64,000 nt of DNA, taken from NCBI RefSeq assembly GCF_023715845.1, contig NZ_JAMBOR010000014.1, positions 1-64,000 on the forward strand, read 5' to 3'. The notes under the pieces were generated by a model. That model was given only the letters and a program-made list of their open reading frames with translations. It did no database searches and was not told the DNA's origin. A program made the position numbers and the translations under genes. This document shows positions 1 to 10,290 of this stretch, piece by piece; within the stretch, counting starts at the first letter, position 1; each line of letters starts with the position of its first letter. The DNA is from Fictibacillus phosphorivorans (lineage in GTDB: Bacteria > Bacillota > Bacilli > Bacillales > Fictibacillaceae).

Positions 1-116
1 ACAGCTTGAACCTTAAACTCAGGTTTATAGGTGATAGAACGATCTGAAACATGGCTTACATTTGGATTGTTTTCAAGTTGTTTTCTTTGAAGTTCGTTAT
101 AGATAATTTTACTCAC
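1..116 (-). CDS. IS3-type transposase helix-turn-helix protein, N-terminal part only
   Basis: Reading leftwards from GTG at 116, the frame stays open to the window edge and gives 38 residues starting (M)SKIIYNELQRKQLENNP and containing SDRSITYKPEFKVQAV. From family knowledge this resembles the N-terminus of helix-turn-helix proteins encoded by the first ORF of IS3-like elements. The frame is also open upstream of 116, so the start is not certain; a weak GGGAG lies just before the GTG. No inverted-repeat end is visible inside the window, so the extent and integrity of the element cannot be judged. Confidence 0.6.
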   Translation of the reverse strand, partial: MSKIIYNELQRKQLENNPNVSHVSDRSITYKPEFKVQA

Positions 117-174
117 TGTGGATTCCCGTTCTCCCTGTTTGGTTTGATTATAACGGTTTTCTTGTTTAAGAACA

Positions 175-223
175 CAAAAAATCCCGAATACCGGACTTTT
201 TATAAGTGTCCATTATTCGGGAT
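175..223 (-). terminator. Rho-independent terminator of the MATE gene
   Basis: On the minus strand a long stem (ATCCCGAATA pairing with TATTCGGGAT, inner GGAC/GTCC) is followed directly by six T. It lies 56 bp past the stop of the MATE gene and separates it from the IS-like fragment. Confidence 0.85.
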
Positions 224-278
224 ACAGTTCATCTCTATTGAGTGACCGCTTTTTTATATTTGTTTTTTCCCCGTGTAG

Positions 279-1637
279 TTAAGCCGTCGCTTCAGCACCC
301 CGCACCATGATTTGATTCTGCCATTTGCGTTTTCTCCATCTTGCAAGCATGAATAGGCCACGCAACCATTCGTCTGCAATAAAAGCGATCCAGATACCGG
401 CTAATCCCATGTCGAAGATGATGCCGAGAAGATAGGCGAGGGTTACACTGACTCCCCACATCGAAATGACGCCAATCACAACAGGAAACTTAACATCACC
501 GGCAGCCCGCAAGCTTGAGATAATAACAAGATTGAACGAACGGCCAGGTTCGAGTAAAAGAGTTAAATACAACAACAGTGTACCTTCTCTTAGGATCTCA
601 GGATTGTCTGTAAAAATGGAAAGAAGAGGTTTTGCAAAAAGGGAAGCCACTCCTGCCATTAAAAAGCTGATAATCATCGCATAAATCTGGCTCTTTAAAC
701 ACATCTTGTAGGCAGAGTCATAAGATCTCGCACCTATCATGTGCCCAATTAAAATTTGTGTCCCTTGTCCGATCGCCACAGCGAAAAGAAATATAAACAT
801 CATGATATTAAATGTGTACACCTTTGTTGTAAGTGCAGAAGTCCCAAGCCATGTAATGAAAAAAGTAATGACCATTTGAGAACCGCTATATGAAAGGTGT
901 TCACCTGCAGAAGGGAGTCCAATTTTTAATACACTTTTAATATGAAGCGGAATCAACTTGATTGAGCTTGCAAAAGGCAGGGGGATAGAAGTCCTCTTGA
1001 ATAATAGATACCAAATAACAACTAATCCTAAAAATCGACTGAAAACCGTAGAGATGGCGACTCCTTCAACACCAAGAACAGGAAATCCGAAAGCGCCGAA
1101 AATAAACAAATAGTTTCCGATCACATTTAAAATATTCATTCCAATCGTTACATACATCGCATCCTTTGTGTACCCGTAGCTGCGAATAGCTGCACCAATC
1201 GTCATAATAACAGATTGAACAAAAGAAAAACCTCCGACAATTAAGAGATAGCTTTTCGCCTCTTTTATCAATTCTGAAGGAGTGTTGATCCACCTTAAGA
1301 AAATGTCACCCCAAATCAGTAACATGCCACTCAACAGCAAACCAATTAGTAAGTTTGTCATGATTGATACAACGGCAACCTCTGCAGCTGTTTTTTCAAG
1401 TTTCGCACCTATCGCTTGTGCAATAACCACACTCGCTCCTGTAGCAACAAAACCGAACATCACAATAATAATTGATAACAGCTGGTTTGTCAGACCAACA
1501 GCTGCGACCGAGTGATCAGAATATTGGCTGAGCATAAGGGTATCAGCGTTCCCCATCAACATATGAAGCAAAATCTCTATAAATATGGGCCACGTTATGG
1601 CAAAAAGGGAAAGCTTCGCTGCTTTACTTCCATTCAT
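279..1637 (-). CDS. MATE family multidrug/Na+ antiporter
   Basis: The 452-residue protein is almost wholly hydrophobic, with about twelve predicted membrane spans in two halves. The first half opens LSLFAITWPIFIEILLHML, typical of MATE exporters; the second repeats the pattern after an amphipathic linker near residue 230. MATE proteins export cationic drugs or metabolites using Na+ or H+ gradients; the substrate here cannot be read from sequence. It most resembles the YoeA-type branch of Bacillus (family-level recognition). ATG 1637 is preceded by GGAGAGGGAA. It appears monocistronic, with its own terminator. Confidence 0.9.
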   Translation of the reverse strand: MNGSKAAKLSLFAITWPIFIEILLHMLMGNADTLMLSQYSDHSVAAVGLTNQLLSIIIVMFGFVATGASVVIAQAIGAKLEKTAAEVAVVSIMTNLLIGLLLSGMLLIWGDIFLRWINTPSELIKEAKSYLLIVGGFSFVQSVIMTIGAAIRSYGYTKDAMYVTIGMNILNVIGNYLFIFGAFGFPVLGVEGVAISTVFSRFLGLVVIWYLLFKRTSIPLPFASSIKLIPLHIKSVLKIGLPSAGEHLSYSGSQMVITFFITWLGTSALTTKVYTFNIMMFIFLFAVAIGQGTQILIGHMIGARSYDSAYKMCLKSQIYAMIISFLMAGVASLFAKPLLSIFTDNPEILREGTLLLYLTLLLEPGRSFNLVIISSLRAAGDVKFPVVIGVISMWGVSVTLAYLLGIIFDMGLAGIWIAFIADEWLRGLFMLARWRKRKWQNQIMVRGAEATA

Positions 1638-1703
1638 TAAATTCCCTCTCCATCAAGTTGTTTAGAATATTTTCCTATTGTAGCAGAAAATTGCATCCAT
1701 GAA

Positions 1704-1732
1704 AGAAAATCCCCATACTTTTTAGTAAGGGG
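1704..1732 (-). terminator. Probable terminator of the neopullulanase gene
   Basis: Minus-strand hairpin CCCCTTACT/AGTATGGGG followed by a short, interrupted T-rich run (ATTTTC). It lies 61 bp downstream of the stop at 1793; the weak T-run lowers confidence. Confidence 0.55.
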
Positions 1733-1792
1733 ATCTATGGAGTACAAACAATCTTCATAAGGATGAGGTGTCCGCCGCACGCCCAAAGTATT

Positions 1793-3680
<1,888 letters not shown>

Positions 3681-3734
3681 TCAATGAAGCAAATTTATAA
3701 TCTTTTAGAAGGCAAAAAGAGCTTTTATAGGAAT

Positions 3735-3776
3735 AAAAAAAGGGCACAACCTATTAATTGCCTAGGTTGTACCCCT
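3735..3776 (-). terminator. Terminator-type hairpin with no upstream gene
   Basis: On the minus strand AGGGGTACAACCT pairs with AGGTTGTGCCCT and is followed by seven T. No minus-strand gene lies upstream before the divergent mdxE, so it may be a leader attenuator for the neopullulanase gene, a block on antisense transcription from the mdx promoter region, or a relic. Confidence 0.65.
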
Positions 3777-3877
3777 TTGGATGTACATTGCCTTCCTATT
3801 GTTGAAAGTAGTATAAACCGCTTACATCATGAAAATCAAGGAAAATGAAAGCGAATCCAAAAAAAAATAAAAAAGTA

Positions 3878-3905
3878 TTGTAAAAATGATAACCCGAGGT
3901 ATAAT
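3878..3905 (+). promoter_or_regulatory. Predicted sigma-A promoter of the mdxEFG operon
   Basis: TTGTAA (3878-3883) and a perfect TATAAT (3900-3905) are separated by 16 bases. Two repressor-type sites follow downstream of the -10 box, before the coding start at 4039. Confidence 0.7.
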
Positions 3906-3921
3906 GAAATGGAGCAGGTAA

Positions 3922-3935
3922 TGCAATCGTTTTCA
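3922..3935 (+). promoter_or_regulatory. CcpA cre site
   Basis: TGCAATCGTTTTCA matches the cre consensus TGWAANCGNTNWCA at all but one position. It lies about 17 bases after the -10 box, where bound CcpA would block transcription when preferred sugars are present. A weaker cre-like match, ATAAACCGCTTACA, occurs near 3815. Confidence 0.7.
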
Positions 3936-3990
3936 TAAGCGACAATAACGACATAAATTCCTAAGAATTATATTTTTTTGTTGCTTTGTG

Positions 3991-4000
3991 CAAACGTTTG
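3991..4000. promoter_or_regulatory. LacI-family operator (perfect palindrome)
   Basis: CAAACGTTTG is a perfect 10-bp palindrome with the central CG typical of LacI/GalR operators, 39 bases before the mdxE start. The natural candidate to bind it is the LacI-type regulator encoded at the end of this cluster (9215-10237), giving maltose-responsive control. This is inferred from motif form and position. Confidence 0.65.
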
Positions 4001-4038
4001 TATGCTTTGAATTTTTATATCTAATGGGGGTACAATTC

Positions 4039-5304
4039 ATGAAAAAGTTATTAGCTTTGCCTTTAACTTTTGCTCTTGCTGCAAGTGCTCTAGCTGCTTG
4101 CGGGCCGCAAGAAGGGACAACTTCAACCGGCGGAAAGAAAGAAGATTCAAGCAAAAAGCCAGAGAAACTGGTTATCTGGGAAGACCAGGAAAAAGGTGTA
4201 GGGACAAAGGATGCTATTAAAAAGTTTGAAGAAAAACATGGCATCAAAGTAGAACTTAAAGAAATCCCTATGCTTGATCAACAAGAGAAACTTCGTCTTG
4301 ACGGACCAGCTGGTAAAGGACCAGATGTTATCACAACACCGCATGACCGTATCGGGCCTTTAGCAATTGAAGGATTGATTACTCCGGTCGAAGTTTCTGA
4401 CGATGTAACCAAGCTATACACAGAGTCATCAGTTAACGCATTAACATATGACGGTAAACTTTACGGACTTCCAAAGTCAACTGAAACACCTGTATTCATC
4501 TACAACAAAAAAATGATGGATAAAGCACCTGAATCATTAGAAGATCTAATGGCGTACGCTAAAGGCGACAAGGGTGGCGCTCAATACGGATACCTTGCAA
4601 ACTGGACGGACTTCTACTTTGCACACGGTGTGCTTTCTGGATTTGGCGGATATGTGTTTAAAGAGGACAACGGTACATTAGACCCGAAAGACGTTGGTCT
4701 TGCAAACGAAGGTGCTGTTGAAGGACTTGATTACATCACGAGCTGGTACAAAGAAGGTTTATTCCCGAAAGGAATTATCGGTGAAAAAGCTGGTTCTACA
4801 ATCGATGGCCTGTTCACTGAAGGTAAAGCAGCTTCCGTTATGAACGGACCATGGTCTTTCCAAGGCTATAAAGATGCTGGAATCGATATTGGTGTAGCTC
4901 CAATGCCTAAGCTTCCAAACGGTGAGTACGTAAAAACATTCATCGGTGTAAAAGGTTACAACGTAAGTTCTTTTTCTAAGAACCAGGAATGGGCTACAAA
5001 GCTAGTTGAATTTATAACGAATGAAGAAAACGCAAAAGTACGCTATGAAAAGACGGCAGAGATCCCTCCAGTTGTATCTTTAATGGAGGACCCAATTATT
5101 GCAGACAACGAAGCAGCTAAAGCAGTAGCTGTTCAATCAGAACGCGGTGTTCCAATGCCTAACATCCCTGAGATGGCAGAAGTTTGGGTTCCAGCTGCAA
5201 ATGCACTACAGTTATCTGCAACTGGAAAATCTAAGCCAAAAGCAGCATTAGACAGTGCAGTGAAGACAATCGGACAAAATATCGAAGCGAACCACAAAAA
5301 ATAA
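4039..5304 (+). CDS. mdxE: Maltodextrin ABC transporter substrate-binding lipoprotein
   Basis: 421 residues. The N-terminus MKKLLALPLTFALAASALAA is a lipoprotein signal ending in lipobox LAAC, so the mature protein is anchored outside the membrane through Cys21. The remainder is a family 1 sugar-binding protein of the MalE/MdxE type (YNKKMMDKAPESLEDL, EGKAASVMNGPWSFQGYK). It should capture maltodextrins and deliver them to the permeases encoded next. The frame is open upstream of 4039, but GGGGG nine bases before this ATG and the signal peptide fix the start. A hairpin follows the gene before mdxF. Confidence 0.93.
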   Translation: MKKLLALPLTFALAASALAACGPQEGTTSTGGKKEDSSKKPEKLVIWEDQEKGVGTKDAIKKFEEKHGIKVELKEIPMLDQQEKLRLDGPAGKGPDVITTPHDRIGPLAIEGLITPVEVSDDVTKLYTESSVNALTYDGKLYGLPKSTETPVFIYNKKMMDKAPESLEDLMAYAKGDKGGAQYGYLANWTDFYFAHGVLSGFGGYVFKEDNGTLDPKDVGLANEGAVEGLDYITSWYKEGLFPKGIIGEKAGSTIDGLFTEGKAASVMNGPWSFQGYKDAGIDIGVAPMPKLPNGEYVKTFIGVKGYNVSSFSKNQEWATKLVEFITNEENAKVRYEKTAEIPPVVSLMEDPIIADNEAAKAVAVQSERGVPMPNIPEMAEVWVPAANALQLSATGKSKPKAALDSAVKTIGQNIEANHKK

Positions 5305-5349
5305 GCAGCAATAAGAGGAAAGCGGTATCCGTTGTCGCGGGTGCTGCTT
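5303..5349 (+). other. Intra-operon hairpin between mdxE and mdxF
   Basis: AAGCAGCA (5303-5310) pairs with TGCTGCTT (5342-5349) around a 31-base loop. It starts at the mdxE stop codon and has no real U-run. Such hairpins often protect the binding-protein mRNA, or act as weak terminators, so that binding protein exceeds permease; inferred from position. Confidence 0.4.
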
Positions 5350-5457
5350 TCTCTCACTATTGTGTATGTTGGAAAGGTTTCGCTAAAAGAATGGGTCCTG
5401 AAATCTTTCGAACGATACACAATTTAGTAAGTGGGAAAAGGAAAGGGGAAACCTGTA

Positions 5458-6720
5458 ATGACACATCGTAAGACGGCAGCATTGCTGTCCATCATTCCAG
5501 GAGTGGGCCAATGTTATAACAAACAATGGGTTAAGGGATCAATATTTTTATTCTTGGCCGCTTGTTATTTTATTGCGTTTCTGGATTTTCTAAACATTGG
5601 ACTATGGGGAATTGTAACACTTGGTACTGAAGTGCCGCGAGATCATTCGATCTTCTTGCTTGTAAATGGGGTAATCTCTCTAATTGTCGTTGCAATCGGA
5701 CTTGGCTTTTATGCTCTGAACTTTTATGACGCTTATCAAAATGGAAAAAAACGCGACATGGGACTAAAGTTAAATACTCTTCGTGAACAGTATCATAATG
5801 TGATCGACAAAGGATTTCCTTACCTTATGGTGGGACCTGGGTTCCTGCTTTTAGTTTTTGTCGTGATATTTCCGATCATATTTATGCTTTTGCTATCATT
5901 CACGAACTATAATTTATACAACTCACCGCCTAGCAAACTCGTAGACTGGGTAGGTCTTCAAACATTCATTGAAATGTTCACACTTGATATTTGGCGCGAG
6001 ACGTTTATCTCTGTATTCGCATGGACGATTATCTGGACGTTTACGGCTACAACACTGCAAATCGGTGTAGGGATTTTCCTTGCTGTTCTCCTTAATCAGA
6101 AAGATTTAAAATTCAAAGGCTTAATACGTACTTTATTGATTCTGCCATGGGCGGTACCTGCGTTTGTATCCATTCTAATCTTCTCAGGATTATTCAACGA
6201 TACGTTCGGTGCGATTAATAATGATGTTTTAGCAGCCTTTGGAATCGATTCCATCCCTTGGATGACAGATCCATTCTATACAAAAATAGCATTGATCTTT
6301 ATACAGTCCTGGCTTGGTTTCCCATTTGTTATGGCGATGACTACTGGGGTTCTTCAATCCATTCCGGGTGAGCTCTATGAAGCAGCAACTGTTGATGGGG
6401 CAACAACTTGGGACAAATTTAAAAAGATTACGCTGCCTATGATTCTATTTACGACAGCTCCAATCTTGATTACACAATATACCTTTAACTTTAATAACTT
6501 TAACGTAATCTACCTGTTCAACAATGGAGGTCCTGCGATCCCTGATCAGAATGCAGGGGGGACTGATATCTTGATCTCATGGATTTATAACCTAACGATG
6601 ACATCTGCTCAATACAGCAAAGCTGCAGCAGTAACCGTTATGCTATCTATTATTATTGTTTCCGTGTCACTGTTCTACTTTAGAAAGACCAAATCATTTA
6701 AGGACGAAGGAATGATTTAA
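5458..6720 (+). CDS. mdxF: Maltodextrin ABC transporter permease (MalF type)
   Basis: 420 residues. An N-terminal domain with three hydrophobic segments opens RKTAALLSIIPGVGQCYNKQ, a start typical of Firmicute MdxF, and precedes the six-span binding-protein-dependent permease core. The EAA loop for ATPase contact is ELYEAATVDGATTWDKFKKI. It pairs with MdxG to form the channel. A GTG at 5431 would extend the frame by nine residues but has no ribosome site; AAAGGGG before ATG 5458 supports the chosen start. No ATPase gene lies in the cluster, so a shared MsmX-type ATPase elsewhere probably energises it. Confidence 0.93.
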   Translation: MTHRKTAALLSIIPGVGQCYNKQWVKGSIFLFLAACYFIAFLDFLNIGLWGIVTLGTEVPRDHSIFLLVNGVISLIVVAIGLGFYALNFYDAYQNGKKRDMGLKLNTLREQYHNVIDKGFPYLMVGPGFLLLVFVVIFPIIFMLLLSFTNYNLYNSPPSKLVDWVGLQTFIEMFTLDIWRETFISVFAWTIIWTFTATTLQIGVGIFLAVLLNQKDLKFKGLIRTLLILPWAVPAFVSILIFSGLFNDTFGAINNDVLAAFGIDSIPWMTDPFYTKIALIFIQSWLGFPFVMAMTTGVLQSIPGELYEAATVDGATTWDKFKKITLPMILFTTAPILITQYTFNFNNFNVIYLFNNGGPAIPDQNAGGTDILISWIYNLTMTSAQYSKAAAVTVMLSIIIVSVSLFYFRKTKSFKDEGMI

Positions 6721-6721
6721 T

Positions 6722-7558
6722 ATGAGTATAAAAACAGCAAATAGAATTCGTTTAACTCTGTCCTATCTTATTCTTCTAGGTGCAATTGCTGTTGTGATCT
6801 ATCCTATCATTTGGGTAGTCGGCTCTTCACTGAATCCAGGAAATAGCTTATCAAGTTCGACGATTATTCCTGAAAATGCAACGTTGGATCATTATAGAAA
6901 GCTCTTTGCTGAAACCGAATATTTAACGTGGTACTGGAATACGCTGAAGATCTGTTTTATTACGATGGTTCTTTCCGTCATCTTTATCGGTCTTACCGCA
7001 TATGCGTTTTCAAGATATAAGTTTGTTGGGCGCAAGAATGGATTGTTGCTGTTCCTGATTTTGCAGATGATTCCTCAGTTTGTAGCAATCCTTGCAATCT
7101 ATATCCTTGCATTCCAGGTAGGATTACTAGATACACATCTTGCGCTAATCCTTGTATACGTTGGAGGATTAATTCCGATGAACACGTATTTGGCGAAGAA
7201 TTATTATGATACGATTCCAAAAGAGCTGGATGAATCTGCACGTATCGACGGTGCTGGGCACTTCCGTATCTTCTGGCAGATTATTTTGCCACTTTCTAAA
7301 CCGATCTTAGCGGTCATAGCATTATTTAGTTTCATTTCGCCTTTTGCTGACTTTATCTTAGCTTCGATCCTTATCAGCTCGGATGAAAAACAGACATTGG
7401 CAGTTGGCTTGTTCAACATGATCTCTAATAAATTTGGTAATAACTTTACGCTTTTTGCGGCAGGTTCTGTGTTGGTTGCGATTCCGATCGGTTTGCTTTT
7501 CTTATCGTTGCAGCGTTATTTCATCTCTGGATTAACAGCAGGCGGAACAAAAGGTTAA
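6722..7558 (+). CDS. mdxG: Maltodextrin ABC transporter permease (MalG type)
   Basis: 278 residues with six predicted membrane spans and the EAA loop ELDESARIDGAGHFRIFWQI near residue 170. This is the second half of the MdxFG channel. The ATG lies one base after the mdxF stop, with AAGGACGAAGG inside the mdxF end as ribosome site, so the two are translationally linked. The amylase gene follows 26 bases later in the same operon. Confidence 0.93.
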   Translation: MSIKTANRIRLTLSYLILLGAIAVVIYPIIWVVGSSLNPGNSLSSSTIIPENATLDHYRKLFAETEYLTWYWNTLKICFITMVLSVIFIGLTAYAFSRYKFVGRKNGLLLFLILQMIPQFVAILAIYILAFQVGLLDTHLALILVYVGGLIPMNTYLAKNYYDTIPKELDESARIDGAGHFRIFWQIILPLSKPILAVIALFSFISPFADFILASILISSDEKQTLAVGLFNMISNKFGNNFTLFAAGSVLVAIPIGLLFLSLQRYFISGLTAGGTKG

Positions 7559-7584
7559 AAAGTAAGCAGTCAGGAGGAACGGCG

Positions 7585-9108
7585 ATGGGCAAAAGATTTA
7601 TTTTCTTGGCTATGTCGTTTCTTCTTTTTTTATCTGTTCAAAATAAAGCGCTTGCAGAGAAAAAGGAAGAACGGTCATGGAAAGACGAAACCATCTATTT
7701 TATAATGATTGACCGTTTTCATAACGGAGACAAAAAGAATGATTTTGATGTTGATCCAACTGATCCATCCGCCTACCATGGCGGAGATTTTAAAGGGATT
7801 ACAAAAAAACTTGATTATCTGAAAGATCTTGGTGTAACAGCCATCTGGATGACCCCTGTGGTCAAGAATGAGGAACGAGGCTACCATGGCTATTGGACAG
7901 AAGATTTTTATGAAACCGAAGAACATTTTGGAACTGAGGAAGAACTGAAAAAGCTCGTACAGAAAGCCCATGATCGTGACATAAAAGTTATAGTAGATCT
8001 TGTTGTCAATCACACAGGCTATATTCACGCCTGGCAGAACAACACCGAAAAAAAGGATTGGTTTCATCCCAAACAGGAGATAACCAATTGGGATGATCAG
8101 CAAAATGTAGAAAACGGATGGCTAGCAGGTTTACCAGATTTGAATACTGAAAATCCAGAAACAAGAAAATACCTACTGGACATGGCTGAATATTGGATAA
8201 AAGAAACGAATATAGACGGCTACAGACTCGATACAGTAAAGCATGTTCCAAAAGATTTCTGGGTTGAATTTTCGGAAAGAGTAAAAAATGTGAAGTCAGA
8301 TTTTTATCTGATCGGTGAAGTATGGCACAACGATCCACGGTATATTTCAGAATATAATAAAGCGGGAATTCAATCCTTTGTCGATTATCCGCTTTTTAAT
8401 GAGATGGTAAGGGTTTTTAGACAAAGCGGTCAATCACTTTCAGAACTGCATTCTGTGTGGGAGAGAAACAAGTATTATTATGATGATCCATACATGTTAG
8501 GTAACTTTATCGATAATCATGATAACATCCGTTTTGTAAGAGAAGTACTTCTTAAACAAGAGGATCCAGAAAAGAGATTAAAGATGGCTTTGACCTATCT
8601 TTATACCGCTCCAGGAATTCCGATTCTTTATCAAGGAACAGAACATATGGTGGACGGTGGAAAGGACCCAGACAACCGTCGAATGATGGCTTTCAATCAG
8701 AACAAAAAGATCGAAACATTTACAGCGAAACTTGGAAGCTTAAGGCAGAAACACCCAGCCCTTCGCCGTGGCGATTTTACGATGATAAAAGATGAAGGAG
8801 CAAAAGGGGTATTTAAGCGAACATATAAGGGTGAAACGCTTTATATCGTATTTAACAATGATAAAAAAGCTGTCAATATCGCTTTTCAAGATAAGGCTTT
8901 TAAGGGTCATAAACTTGTTGATCTAATGAACCAGAATGAAGAAAGAGCAGATGGAAATAAGGTGGAATTCCAAATAAAAGGAGAAACAGCCCTTATTTTT
9001 CTTTTGCAAAAGCATTCTAATAAACCTTTTCTCTACGGTGCAATAGGAGCAGGTATTCTTCTTGTGATCTTGTTAATAAGCTTCTTTTTTAGAAAAAGCA
9101 AAAGTTAA
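7585..9108 (+). CDS. Extracellular GH13 alpha-amylase with C-terminal membrane anchor
   Basis: 507 residues. An N-terminal signal peptide (MGKRFIFLAMSFLLFLSVQ, likely cut after ALA near residue 24) leads into a GH13 barrel. Conserved regions are DLVVNHTG, GYRLDTVKH (nucleophile Asp), LIGEVWHN (acid/base Glu) and FIDNHD. A beta domain follows, then a single hydrophobic segment (GAIGAGILLVILLISFFF) and the basic end RKSKS. This implies an enzyme facing outwards and held in the membrane, cutting starch or glycogen beside the MdxE importer. CAGGAGG precedes the ATG. A membrane-held form is less usual than a freely secreted amylase. Confidence 0.9.
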   Translation: MGKRFIFLAMSFLLFLSVQNKALAEKKEERSWKDETIYFIMIDRFHNGDKKNDFDVDPTDPSAYHGGDFKGITKKLDYLKDLGVTAIWMTPVVKNEERGYHGYWTEDFYETEEHFGTEEELKKLVQKAHDRDIKVIVDLVVNHTGYIHAWQNNTEKKDWFHPKQEITNWDDQQNVENGWLAGLPDLNTENPETRKYLLDMAEYWIKETNIDGYRLDTVKHVPKDFWVEFSERVKNVKSDFYLIGEVWHNDPRYISEYNKAGIQSFVDYPLFNEMVRVFRQSGQSLSELHSVWERNKYYYDDPYMLGNFIDNHDNIRFVREVLLKQEDPEKRLKMALTYLYTAPGIPILYQGTEHMVDGGKDPDNRRMMAFNQNKKIETFTAKLGSLRQKHPALRRGDFTMIKDEGAKGVFKRTYKGETLYIVFNNDKKAVNIAFQDKAFKGHKLVDLMNQNEERADGNKVEFQIKGETALIFLLQKHSNKPFLYGAIGAGILLVILLISFFFRKSKS

Positions 9109-9214
9109 AAACTTAATGAATTCTGTATCTTTTTTCCTAAGGATTCTATACAATTATGTTGGATTAAGAAAGCGTATACTGCCAGAGTATTAGTTGGAAA
9201 GGAGGGCTCCCAAT

Positions 9215-10237
9215 ATGTCAGTTACCATTAAAGATGTAGCGAAATTAGCAGATGTTGCTCCTTCAACGGTATCGAGGGTAATAGCGAACAACCCGCGAAT
9301 ATCTGAAAAAACAAAGCGAAAAGTGAAAGAGGCCATGGATTATTTAGGCTACCACCCAAACTTTAATGCTAGAAGTCTAGCTAACCGCAGCACTCAGGCG
9401 ATCGGTCTCGTTATGCCGAGTTCTGCAGATAAAGCGTTTCAAAACCCGTTTTTTCCGGAAGTGATCAGGGGTATCAGCACGATGGCGCATGAGCAAGAAT
9501 ATGCCTTATATATGTCCACTGGAAAAACAGAAGACGAAATATTTGATGGTGTTGTCCGCATGGTACAGGGACGACGAGTAGATGGCATCGTTTTGCTTTA
9601 TTCGCGCGTAGATGATCGTATCATGTGTTATCTGCAAGAACAGAAGTTTCCTTTTACCGTGATCGGTAAACCTTTTAAGAAAGCAGAAACTATCACACAT
9701 ATCGATAATGATAATTTCAAAGCTGGTCAGGAGATGACAGAGTATCTACTCTCTTTAGGACATGAAAGAATCGGTTTTGTTGGGGGAGATTTGAATCTCG
9801 TCGTTACGATCGACCGATTATTAGGTTATGAAAAAGCGATCCGACATGCAGGACTGCCACATAAGGATGAATATATCGTACATGAAGAGTTTCTAAAAGA
9901 AGGCGGGCAGGAAGCCGTGAAAGAACTTCTGGCGTTGAAAAATCCGCCAACAGCCTTGTTGGTGATGGATGACCTTATGTCATTCGGTGTACTAAGCACA
10001 TTAAATGATCTAGGACTTAATGTTCCCGAAGACATTTCCTTATTAAGCTTTAATAACGTTATGCTGTCAGAACTTTCATCACCGGCTTTAACGTCTGTCG
10101 ATATCAATATTTTTCAGCTTGGGTATGAAGCAGCAAAAGGATTACTGGAATGCATTCAATCACCAGAAAAACCAGCAAAACGAGTAGCGGTGCCGTTCAA
10201 GCTCATTGAAAGACAATCTTGTAAAAAGATAAACTAA
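9215..10237 (+). CDS. mdxR: LacI/GalR-family regulator of maltodextrin genes
   Basis: 340 residues. The N-terminal LacI helix-turn-helix reads VTIKDVAKLADVAPSTVSRV with the hinge helix near residue 50; the rest is a periplasmic-binding-like sugar-sensing domain. Position at the end of the mdx cluster and the CAAACGTTTG operator upstream of mdxE suggest it controls this locus; it may activate or repress, as MdxR/MalR homologues do either. A TTG at 9214-21 in frame (9194) would add seven residues, but AAAGGAGGG before ATG 9215 decides the start. Confidence 0.88.
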   Translation: MSVTIKDVAKLADVAPSTVSRVIANNPRISEKTKRKVKEAMDYLGYHPNFNARSLANRSTQAIGLVMPSSADKAFQNPFFPEVIRGISTMAHEQEYALYMSTGKTEDEIFDGVVRMVQGRRVDGIVLLYSRVDDRIMCYLQEQKFPFTVIGKPFKKAETITHIDNDNFKAGQEMTEYLLSLGHERIGFVGGDLNLVVTIDRLLGYEKAIRHAGLPHKDEYIVHEEFLKEGGQEAVKELLALKNPPTALLVMDDLMSFGVLSTLNDLGLNVPEDISLLSFNNVMLSELSSPALTSVDINIFQLGYEAAKGLLECIQSPEKPAKRVAVPFKLIERQSCKKIN

Positions 10238-10240
10238 CCT

Positions 10241-10290
10241 AAAAAAGCCCCTATCTGATGAATTTTATTCTATCAGTTAAAGGCTTTTTT
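10241..10290. terminator. Bidirectional terminator between mdxR and the NHEJ operon
   Basis: AAAAAAGCC...GGCTTTTTT flanks an inner CTGAT/ATCAG stem, giving a U-run on both strands. It starts four bases after the mdxR stop and overlaps the stop of the convergent polymerase gene (10277). Confidence 0.85.

Noticed and set aside
51-245. Plus-strand ORF of 64 codons
   Set aside because: It is antisense to the IS-like fragment and runs through the MATE terminator hairpin; no ribosome site.
3988-4038. Longer N-terminus for MdxE
   Set aside because: The extension covers the LacI-type operator and would bury the lipoprotein signal peptide.
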